Source of the DNA: Planctomycetota bacterium
GTDB lineage: Bacteria; Planctomycetota; B129-G9
Direction: 5' to 3'
Assembly: GCA_030622295.1 (NCBI GenBank)
Contig: JAUXGI010000080.1
Span: 1-5,989, forward strand
Length of the DNA stretch: 5,989 nt
Shown here: piece by piece, positions 1 through 5,989 of the stretch
Layout of the letters: each line of letters opens with the position of its first letter
Position numbering within the stretch: position 1 is the stretch's first letter
Translations under genes and position numbers: made by a program
Notes under the pieces: generated by a model
What the model saw: only the letters and a program-made list of their open reading frames with translations
Databases searched by the model: none
Told to the model about the DNA's origin: nothing

Positions 1-1133
<1,133 letters not shown>

Positions 1134-1137
<4 letters not shown>

Positions 1138-2945
1138 GTGCCTCCTCGGACAACTCGGTCAAAGGTTGCCGTTTCCATTCCGTCACAATTGCGGGAATCA
1201 CCCGCCATTTGATGAGCCGCGTGCGGCGCCGATGTTCGGATTGTCTCAGGATATTCGTGTTCTTCAGGACGTTCCGTATCAGTCACGTCTATCGTCAGCG
1301 TAAAGGCGGCGCCCCGTTCGGGGCTTGTGCCGACGTCAAGCGTGATTCCGTGCTGCTGGAGTATCCTGTTCACGACGGCCAGTCCCATCCCCACGCCGCG
1401 TTCTTTTGTGGTGAAGAACGGCGTGAAGATCTTTTCCATTATCTCGGCCGGTATGCCCGGGCCGTTGTCGCTGATGCGTATGAGCAACTTGTCGGCCGGC
1501 GAGCGGCGGCGTTCCGTCGCGCCGCTGTGATTGTCGGAACGACACAGGTCGCCCTCCAGCCGTATCCGCCCTCCGGGCTTGATGGCCTCGAATGCATTGA
1601 GCGCTATGTTGAGGAGTACCTGCATCAACTGCTGCGCGTCAGCGACGCAAAACAGGCCGCGCGGGTAGGCCCTGGCCAGTTCGAACGGCTTCTCGGCGGC
1701 TCTGGCCTCGAGCAGCGCGGCCACGTCGTCCAGCACCCGGGAGAGGTCGCAGCGCCGCATCCTGGGCGGCCTCAGCCCGGCAAACTGCATGAAGTCGCTT
1801 ATTATCTTGTCCAGCCTGTCGGTCTCCCTGCAGACTATGTTAAGCAGTCGGTGGTCCGCTTCGTCCACGAGCGCCAGTCTGCCGAGTTCCTGAACGCTGC
1901 CCTTGATGGAAGCCAGGGGGTTTCGAATCTCGTGGGCGATGGCGGCGGCCATTTCCTGGATGCCCTGGAGTTGTTCGGCCAATTTCTCCGCCCGCTCCAT
2001 CCGCTTCCGCTCCGTCAGGTCCTTTACGAACACGACCCGCGAATGGTCTCTGGAGCCGCGCCTGCCGAGAGGGCACACGGAGACCTCGAGCGAGAGTCGC
2101 TCGTCCTTGTGGCGAACATACGCGAGTTCCCTCTTCGCAGGCGCCTCGCCGGTGAGAAGCGCCAGCAACTGCGCGTCGCTTTCTCTGCGCAGAATTTCCT
2201 CCACACTCTTGTTCATCATCCGCCCGACGCTCTCGTAGCCCATCAGGTCTGCGACGCGCTGGTTGGCGAACACGGCGCGTCGGTTGGAGTCAACGACAAG
2301 CAGCCCCTCGTCGAAATTTTCCACTATCTCCCGTGTCAGGCGGCTGATAGTGGTGACGCGCCGTGCCAGACTGCCTGAGAGGACCGCGACCAGGTAGAAT
2401 CCCAGCGCGTGAACGACCAGCACATAGAAGAGCACGTCGAGATTGAGCGACTTGTGACCCGGCCCCGGCGCGGCCAGCAAGGGCAGCGTCCAGTTGTTGT
2501 AATGCGCCAGGAAACCCAGCATTGATATGCCCGACAGCAGGATGGTGGCAAGGGATGCGAAAATGACGGCGCTGCGACCGGAGAGGATGATGCTGGCGCC
2601 GAGGATGCACGTGAAGTAGAGGAACACGAACTTGCTCCCCTCTCCACCGCTGAAGTATATGATGCACGTCACGGCAATCAGGTCTATGCCCAACTGCAGC
2701 ACGGCAAAGGCGCGGACGTTTCGCACCCGCCTGAAGACCAGGAAGTAAATGCAATTGAGGATGCACAGCGCCACCAGCAGGCTGTAGACCTGGGGCTGGG
2801 AATTGAGGAACACGTCCCTGTGGGTGGGGACTATCATGGCCGCGAGGAAGAAGAAGATGCCTACGAACCTGAGCAGCATCATCCCCCGGACGCGCTGGCG
2901 CGCGCCCTCCACCTCATCAAGAATCTTGTATGACGTGTGCGTCAT
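1134..2945 (-). CDS. pilS: PilS-like membrane sensor histidine kinase
   Basis: Kinase partner of the downstream regulator, 603 residues. The N-terminal about 190 residues hold roughly six hydrophobic segments (about 24-40, 53-71, 80-98, 106-122, 126-147, 170-191), with almost no periplasmic domain, as in PilS. A PAS domain follows at about 203-311 ([13 protein letters not shown] near 211-223). The HisKA helix has H-box [16 protein letters not shown] with phospho-acceptor H338. The HATPase domain shows N-box N446/N450, G1 DNGPGIP 493-499, F-box IFTPFFTTK 506-514 and G2 GVGMGL 517-522. The N/G1 interval carries a hydrophilic insert near 467-485. About 45 residues after the ATPase fold (from about 557) form a polar tail matching no domain I know. 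The start at 2945 has GGAG 9 nt upstream. The gene lies 66 nt after pilC and its stop overlaps the regulator's start. In the family, PilS autophosphorylates and controls PilR, possibly sensing pilin in the membrane. PrsK of the PEP-CTERM system was considered, but the H-box and single PAS fit PilS better. Confidence 0.88.
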
Positions 2946-3011
2946 TCAATCGCACTCCACTTGCTTCCGATGGTAACTGAGGCCGTCGTGTTTGCATTTT
3001 TCCACCACGAC

Positions 3012-4277
3012 TCAGACGCCCGCGGCCAGTTTGCTCTGGAGGTCGAATATCGGCATGAATATCGCCAGCACGATGCCGCCGACCATCACTCCCATGACTC
3101 CAATCAGCACCGGCTCGATCATTGACGTAAGGCTCTTTACGGTGGCGCTGACCTGCTGGTCGTAGAACTCCGCGATTTTTTCGAGCAGGCTTTCCAGTGC
3201 GCCGGATTTCTCGCCGATTGCAATCATCTTGGTAACCATGGTCGGGAACACACCGCTGGCCGCCAGAGGCGTGGCCAGCGTTTCGCCCTGCCTTACGTTG
3301 TCGCGCGCCTTGAGCACCGCATCTTCAATAAGGGTGTTGCCCGAGGTGGAAGCCACGATTTCCAGCGAGCCGAGTATCGGCACACCGCTCTTGATGAGCG
3401 TGGCGAAGGTCTTGCTGAAACGGGATATGGCGACCTTCCTGAACAGGGGCCCGAAGATCGGCACTTTCAGTATAATCCAGTCCAGTTGCCTGCGGCCGCT
3501 CTTCGACCCGCGCCACAGGATGACGCCCACCACGGCTCCCACGGCCCCCACGAGAAGGAACAGGAAGTTATCGCGCATGAAAAGGCTCGTCTCAAGCAGC
3601 ATGTTCGTGAGAAAGGGCAGTTCGATGGGGTCGTCGGGCGTGCCCAGGGAGTCGAATATCTGCTTGAACTGGGGCACGATGTAGACCATGAGGAAGACGC
3701 TGATTAACGTGATAAGCGCCATGGAAATGCAGGGGTATGTCATTGCGGCGCGGATTTCGCGCTTCAGCGCGGCGGTGGACTCAAGGTACTCGGCCAGCCG
3801 GGTAAGGATGATGTCCAACTGACCGCTGGCCTCGCCCGCCCGAACCATGTTCACGAATATCTTGCTGAAAACGCGCGGATGCCGCGCGAGCGATTCGGAC
3901 AGGTCGTTGCCGCCGCGAACCAGCTCCACCACGTTCGCCAGCAGATACTTGAATCCCCTGTCGGTGCTCTGCTCCTCCGATATCTCCAGGCATTCCAGGA
4001 GCGGGATACCGGAAGTAATCATGGTGGCCAACTGCCGGGTGAAGACCACCAGGTCGTCCTTCTTCAGCCTGGGTTTGGGCGGACGGCCGGGACGCCCCGG
4101 ATGCGGGCCCGGCCTCATCACGCGCCTGCCTATTCCCCCCCGTGCCTGCTGTATGTTCAGTATGGTCAGGTTCCTGCGGCGCAATTCCTGCACCACGTCG
4201 TTCTGCGAACCGGCGTTCACCACGCCGGTCGTCTGCTGACCGTCCGGCGTTCTTGCGACATATTTGAACTCGGCCAT
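3012..4277 (-). CDS. pilC: Type IV pilus inner-membrane platform protein PilC (T2SSF/GspF family)
   Basis: Integral inner-membrane platform of the type IV pilus machine, coupling cytoplasmic PilB/PilT ATPases to pilin assembly and disassembly. The 421 residues are close to the family's usual length of about 400. The N-terminal MAEFKYVARTPDG is the typical PilC/GspF opening. A Pro/Arg/Gly-rich linker (about 54-72) leads to two tandem T2SSF domains, about 76-199 (FTRQLATMITSGIPLLECLE) and about 281-403 (FSKTFATLIKSGVPILGSLE). Hydrophobic segments lie at about 183-203, 238-255 and 390-411. The domain-end motifs MVRAGEASGQLD (144-155) and MIAIGEKSGALE (351-362) are clear. The start at 4277 has GAGGG at 4291-4287, 9 nt upstream. 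The gene is first in the unit; pilS and the regulator follow on the same strand. GspF of a type II secretion system is the alternative from sequence alone; pilS-pilR next door favours PilC. Expression is probably gated by the leader terminator described separately. Confidence 0.9.
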   Translation of the reverse strand: MAEFKYVARTPDGQQTTGVVNAGSQNDVVQELRRRNLTILNIQQARGGIGRRVMRPGPHPGRPGRPPKPRLKKDDLVVFTRQLATMITSGIPLLECLEISEEQSTDRGFKYLLANVVELVRGGNDLSESLARHPRVFSKIFVNMVRAGEASGQLDIILTRLAEYLESTAALKREIRAAMTYPCISMALITLISVFLMVYIVPQFKQIFDSLGTPDDPIELPFLTNMLLETSLFMRDNFLFLLVGAVGAVVGVILWRGSKSGRRQLDWIILKVPIFGPLFRKVAISRFSKTFATLIKSGVPILGSLEIVASTSGNTLIEDAVLKARDNVRQGETLATPLAASGVFPTMVTKMIAIGEKSGALESLLEKIAEFYDQQVSATVKSLTSMIEPVLIGVMGVMVGGIVLAIFMPIFDLQSKLAAGV

Positions 4278-4287
4278 CTCTGCAAGC
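4278..4287 (-). promoter_or_regulatory. pilC translation initiation spacer after GAGGG
   Basis: The ribosome binding site of pilC is GAGGG at 4291-4287, 9 nt before the ATG. It lies just downstream of the leader terminator's U-tract (4306-4300), so ribosomes can load only on transcripts that read through that terminator. The SD is only moderate and is not inside the terminator stem, which argues for transcriptional rather than translational gating. Confidence 0.5.
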
Positions 4288-4299
4288 CCTCACAAGCGC

Positions 4300-4342
4300 A
4301 AAAAAAGTGCAGCCGCTCCAGCAATCGTGAAGTGGCTGCACT
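4300..4342 (-). terminator. Intrinsic terminator inside the pilC leader
   Basis: On the minus strand AGUGCAGCC (4342-4334) pairs perfectly with GGCUGCACU (4314-4306), 9 bp. After an A/C mismatch the stem continues as CUUCA (4332-4328) with UGGAG (4320-4316), closing a 7-nt loop. A run of 7 U (4306-4300) follows. On the plus strand no U-run follows the stem, so it acts only towards pilC. The upstream PEP-CTERM gene already has its own terminator at 4661-4625, so this one most likely ends transcripts begun at the pilC promoter, i.e. it is an attenuator. Confidence 0.82.
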
Positions 4343-4450
4343 ACATGCCGCACCGAAGACCTGACAGGTATCGGAATGGGTCCTTGCAACCTCTTCACAT
4401 CCGGAGACGTTGCTCGCGTAGATCCTTTAAGATATCTACAAGTTGGACCC
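4303..4450 (-). ncRNA. Candidate riboswitch/attenuator RNA in the pilC leader (unassigned class)
   Basis: Minus-strand RNA with an aptamer-like part and a switchable terminator. P1: GGGUCC (4450-4445) with GGACCC (4383-4378). Inside P1 are P2, GUAGAU (4439-4434) with AUCUAC (4423-4418), 10-nt loop, and P3, GCAAC (4413-4409) with GUUGC (4390-4386) extended past a G/G mismatch by UCU/AGA, 10-nt loop. Junction strands are AACUU, GCGA and AA. A separate hairpin P4 follows: CCGA (4374-4371) with UCGG (4356-4353) and ACCU/AGGU inside. The terminator comes next. Crucially, GUGAAGAGGUUGC (4398-4386, the P3 loop and 3' arm) can pair with GCAGCCACUUCAC (4339-4327, terminator 5' arm and loop): 11 Watson-Crick pairs, one G-U and one A/A mismatch. 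P3 plus terminator is therefore exclusive with this antiterminator. I see none of the conserved blocks of c-di-GMP-I/II, purine, TPP, SAM-I, cobalamin or T-box RNAs. Pairings are read directly; ligand and direction of control are unknown. Confidence 0.6.
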
Positions 4451-4459
4451 GTTTCCGTT

Positions 4460-4476
4460 CGGCTCTGACCGAGCCG
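4460..4476. repeat. GC-rich dyad overlapping the predicted pilC transcription start
   Basis: CGGCTC (4460-4465) and GAGCCG (4471-4476) form a perfect 6-bp inverted repeat around a 5-nt centre. It abuts the putative -10 and covers the predicted start of transcription. It could be an operator for a dimeric regulator or the first hairpin of the leader RNA; the sequence does not decide between them. Confidence 0.4.
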
Positions 4477-4505
4477 TTATAATCCTGCCGACGCAAACCA
4501 TGCAA
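4476..4505 (-). promoter_or_regulatory. Possible sigma-70-type promoter for the pilC operon
   Basis: On the minus strand TTGCAT (4505-4500) and TATAAC (4481-4476) are separated by 18 nt. The -10 is good (5/6 to TATAAT), the -35 weak (3/6). Transcription would begin near 4470, giving a leader of about 190 nt before pilC. No convincing sigma-54 (-24/-12) element is present here. The call is supported mainly by position, just upstream of the structured leader and after the preceding gene's terminator. Confidence 0.35.
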
Positions 4506-4624
4506 TGATTTGCGCCTTGTTTCCCGTTATCTCGTCGAATATACGTATCGTCGGTTTGCCCAGAAAAATTTAGCCTATTAACGCACATTTCTCACCACGG
4601 TTTTCCGCCGGAGGTGAAAACGGC
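4498..4624. other. Non-coding spacer between the PEP-CTERM terminator and the pilC promoter
   Basis: No reading frame of note is present. The stretch contains a short inverted repeat GTTTTC (4600-4605) / GAAAAC (4616-4621) with a 10-nt GC-rich loop, immediately beside the terminator. A separated inverted pair, GCAAACC (4493-4499) and GGTTTGC (4553-4559), flanks a 53-nt AT-richer patch. That pair could be a regulator site upstream of the pilC promoter, but I do not recognise either motif. Confidence 0.4.
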
Positions 4625-4661
4625 AAAAAAAGAAGCAAAAGGGTCAGACCCCTTTTGCTTC
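4625..4661 (-). terminator. Intrinsic terminator of the PEP-CTERM gene
   Basis: On the minus strand GAAGCAAAAGGG (4661-4650) pairs perfectly with CCCTTTTGCTTC (4643-4632), 12 bp around a 6-nt loop, followed by 7 T (4631-4625). It begins 26 nt after the stop of the 282-codon PEP-CTERM gene, so it separates that gene from the pil operon. The centre reads GGGTCAGACCCC on the plus strand, a palindrome often seen in dispersed repeats of environmental genomes, so the terminator may derive from such a repeat. Confidence 0.88.
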
Positions 4662-4686
4662 ATTTCACTTGACTTGGAATTCCCGA

Positions 4687-5535
4687 CTATTTCCGTCTCC
4701 TGACGATGCCCGCCAGCCCCGCCAGGCCGCCAAGTATCATCAGGATGGTGCCCGGCTCGGGGACGGCTTCCATTTCCAGCACGCCTTCCCAGCCGCTGGA
4801 GCCAGAGGCGGCAAAGACGGGGTACGCAGGAATGTCGCTTCCCCATCCCAGGTCGTCAAAGTGCACCGACCAATCGGGTTCGGGATAATTGGGTTCGCCG
4901 AATTCGTCGACTCCGCCGTTATACCCGCCGAACCAGATGCGGTATGTCTCGCCGAGTTCGGCGTCGGGGTCGTCCTCGTCCCAGCCGTCTGCGTCTATAT
5001 CCACGTACACGTCAACGGTGAAACCAAAGGTGCCGATGTCCGCGCCACCTGGACGAAGATAGAGGTCGGGATTGTCGGTCCACCACTCAACCAGGTAACC
5101 AGCGCCCCAGGGGTTGGTAATCACCTCGGCGTTCCAGCCGCAGACTGTACGCACGGAACCTATGGGCGCATCGGGTTTGGCAACGAGTATCTCGCCCCAG
5201 GAGCGCGCGTTGGGGTTGTCCATCAGCCAGGTGTTGAAGCACGACAGCCCTTCGCCCTCGCCCAGGCCCGCGCGCCAGTTGACGTATGTGTTGCCGTCGT
5301 TGGGCTGGACGTGGTCCGGGTCCATGTAATTGCTAAAGGTACCGTAATAATCGTTGGTCCAGGTGTTATGGATTCGCCGAGCGTTCTCCTGAGTCTCTTT
5401 CGGGTCCGTAAAGTCGGTCCCGTAAAGGTCAATCAGGTCATTGGGGTCGAAGAAGAAACTGACCATCCGAGCGGACGCAACGCCGCCGATGCCAATGAAG
5501 AACAACGCGATAGCAATAATCATAAAACGTTTCAT
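4687..5535 (-). CDS. PEP-CTERM sorting-domain protein, secreted, function unknown
   Basis: Exported protein of 282 residues. It has a Sec signal peptide (MKRF, then hydrophobic 5-19; likely cut after VASA, residue 22) and a C-terminal PEP-CTERM tag: VPEPGT at 258-263, hydrophobic 264-278, and a basic end RRRK. In this family the tag is recognised by an exosortase in the inner membrane, which removes it and passes the protein to the surface or the exopolysaccharide matrix. No exosortase is in the window. The mature part is acidic, rich in W, Y, D and G, has two cysteines (C99, C132), and a DxDxDG calcium-loop-like motif at D179-G184 followed by more acidic residues. I do not recognise a catalytic or adhesin domain. 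The start at 5535 has GGAGG at 5547-5543, 7 nt upstream. The gene is flanked by another PEP-CTERM gene upstream and ends at a strong terminator. Confidence 0.9.
   Translation of the reverse strand: MKRFMIIAIALFFIGIGGVASARMVSFFFDPNDLIDLYGTDFTDPKETQENARRIHNTWTNDYYGTFSNYMDPDHVQPNDGNTYVNWRAGLGEGEGLSCFNTWLMDNPNARSWGEILVAKPDAPIGSVRTVCGWNAEVITNPWGAGYLVEWWTDNPDLYLRPGGADIGTFGFTVDVYVDIDADGWDEDDPDAELGETYRIWFGGYNGGVDEFGEPNYPEPDWSVHFDDLGWGSDIPAYPVFAASGSSGWEGVLEMEAVPEPGTILMILGGLAGLAGIVRRRK
4701..4746 (-). repeat. PEP-CTERM tail repeat, copy 1
   Basis: These 46 nt, coding for the hydrophobic part of the tag, match 5852-5897 at 45 of 46 positions (single C/G difference at 4711/5862). Similarity continues with scattered changes through the PEPGT codons to about 4764. 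Nothing comparable is seen in the visible mature parts of the two proteins. Confidence 0.9.
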
Positions 5536-5837
5536 ATATAATCCTCCAAAAAGTTTGTAACTGTTTCGTCGGCACCGCTTTTAGCGCATGCTTCGCAAGT
5601 GTCCGGCTCGCTCAAAAGAGCATAATTTTAACAGGTTCAGTTACATACACGAGTTGTGACCCGGTGATGGGTCCCCGCTAAAATGTGCTCCCATTACTAT
5701 TTCACACCGGTTACCTCAACAGTAGTTGTTATCCACAGGCTTGCTTCGGCGCTTCCGCGCTACCGGAACCTGCCCGAACAACACTACTGACCACACTTAT
5801 GTGCCTTTCAACTTTTCGCCTTACAAGATTGGAAACA
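5536..5837. other. Intergenic region between the two PEP-CTERM genes (302 bp)
   Basis: No credible gene. From the downstream gene outward it holds: the GGAGG ribosome site (5547-5543); a leader hairpin at 5572-5591 (GCAU-bulge-CGCU / AGCG-GUGC with AAA loop on the minus strand); an AT-rich TAAAAT at 5630-5625 that could be a -10 but lacks a matching -35; a short GACCC/GGGTC dyad (5658-5662/5669-5673); and the long imperfect hairpin at 5720-5789. No T-run follows any stem after the upstream gene's stop, so readthrough from one PEP-CTERM gene into the next is possible. Confidence 0.5.
5720..5789. repeat. Long imperfect hairpin with an embedded DnaA-box 9-mer
   Basis: CAGTAGT (5720-5726) pairs with ACTACTG (5783-5789). 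TGTT (5727-5730) pairs with AACA (5777-5780) across a 2-nt bulge, CAGG (5736-5739) with CCTG (5769-5772), and the tip GCGC-TTCC-GCGC spans 5749-5760. Read as minus-strand RNA the tip loop becomes GGAA, a GNRA tetraloop, which suggests that strand if it is transcribed. TTATCCACA at 5729-5737 is an exact DnaA-box consensus on the plus strand. No U-tract follows, so it is not an intrinsic terminator. It could be a structured leader element, an intergenic repeat or a remnant of a mobile element. Confidence 0.5.
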
Positions 5838-5989
5838 CTATTTTCGCTTCTTGACGATGCCGGCCAGCCCCGCCAGGCCGCCAAGTATCATCAGGATAGT
5901 GCCCGGTTCGGGAACAACACACTCGGTTGCGATATGGACACTATCAAGAAGAATCGGTCCCGGGTAATCGGGATTGGTGTTTATAAAGA
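5838..5989 (-). CDS. PEP-CTERM sorting-domain protein, C-terminal fragment at window edge
   Basis: The last 49 full codons of a gene that enters from beyond position 5989, ending at TAG (5840-5838). The visible residues end in CVVPEPGT, a hydrophobic stretch ILMILGGLAGLAGIV and the basic end KKRK, the complete exosortase tag. The residues before it (ILLDSVHIATEC) look like the final beta strand of a secreted domain, but the fold cannot be named from so little. It reads in the same direction as the next PEP-CTERM gene, 302 nt downstream, and shares its tail almost base for base. Confidence 0.88.
   Translation of the reverse strand, partial: FINTNPDYPGPILLDSVHIATECVVPEPGTILMILGGLAGLAGIVKKRK
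5852..5897 (-). repeat. PEP-CTERM tail repeat, copy 2
   Basis: Partner of the 4701-4746 copy, 45/46 identical at an offset of 1151 nt. The copies differ beyond the hydrophobic core: this gene ends KKRK where the other has RRRK, and codons around PEPGT differ at third positions. Confidence 0.9.

Noticed and set aside
1209..2378. 389-codon plus-strand frame opposite the sensor kinase
   Set aside because: It lies over the PAS, HisKA and HATPase domains, which carry all expected motifs on the minus strand; the plus-strand translation is Arg/Ala/His-rich with no recognisable fold.
4378..4450. c-di-GMP-I, purine, TPP or hammerhead identity for the three-way junction
   Set aside because: The conserved core blocks of these RNAs (GCAAAGCC-type core, UNUCUACC junction, CUGAGA, CUGANGA/GAAA) are absent; only the general three-way shape is shared.
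4669..5541. 290-codon plus-strand frame opposite the PEP-CTERM gene
   Set aside because: The minus strand has signal peptide, PEP-CTERM tag, GGAGG and terminator. The plus frame is a mirror without any of these.
5572..5610. Sigma-54-like sequences near the PEP-CTERM gene (GGCAC...GC on plus, GGACAC...GC on minus)
   Set aside because: In both, the GG and GC dinucleotides are separated by 11 nt rather than the required 10, and the TTGC half is poor.
5821..5837. Terminator directly after the upstream PEP-CTERM gene
   Set aside because: The nearby CACA/TGTG hairpin (about 5794-5805) is only 4 bp and no T-run follows.

Overview
The window reads as a GC-rich, Gram-negative-type bacterial chromosome. 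All five protein genes lie on the minus strand. The PEP-CTERM tails imply an outer membrane and an exosortase/EPS system, as in many environmental or metagenomic lineages (Planctomycetes/Verrucomicrobia-type, deltaproteobacterial and candidate phyla). I cannot fix the phylum from the sequence.

In transcription order (right to left), the window opens with the 3' end of one PEP-CTERM protein gene (5838-5989, cut by the edge). A roughly 300-nt spacer follows, with a long imperfect hairpin that contains a perfect DnaA-box 9-mer. Next comes a complete PEP-CTERM gene of 282 codons (5535-4687), closed by a textbook intrinsic terminator (4661-4625). The two PEP-CTERM genes share almost identical 3' ends.

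After that terminator, a second transcription unit seems to start near 4470. It covers pilC (4277-3012, type IV pilus inner-membrane platform), a pilS-like membrane sensor kinase (2945-1134) and a pilR-like sigma-54 response regulator (1137 to beyond position 1). The kinase and regulator genes overlap by ATGA and are probably translationally coupled. The order pilC-pilS-pilR is that of the Myxococcus xanthus pil cluster, so the likely job is to build type IV pili and control pilin transcription.

The most interesting item is the pilC leader, about 190 nt between the putative promoter and the start codon. It can fold into a three-way junction (P1, P2, P3), a separate hairpin, and then a strong intrinsic terminator whose U-tract ends only 22 nt before the pilC ATG. 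The 3' arm and loop of P3 can instead pair over 13 nt with the 5' arm and loop of that terminator. This is the arrangement of a riboswitch or attenuator with mutually exclusive terminator and antiterminator. I do not recognise the aptamer-like part as a known class; in particular the c-di-GMP-I (GEMM) signature is absent. It is a candidate undescribed cis-regulatory RNA controlling a type IV pilus operon.
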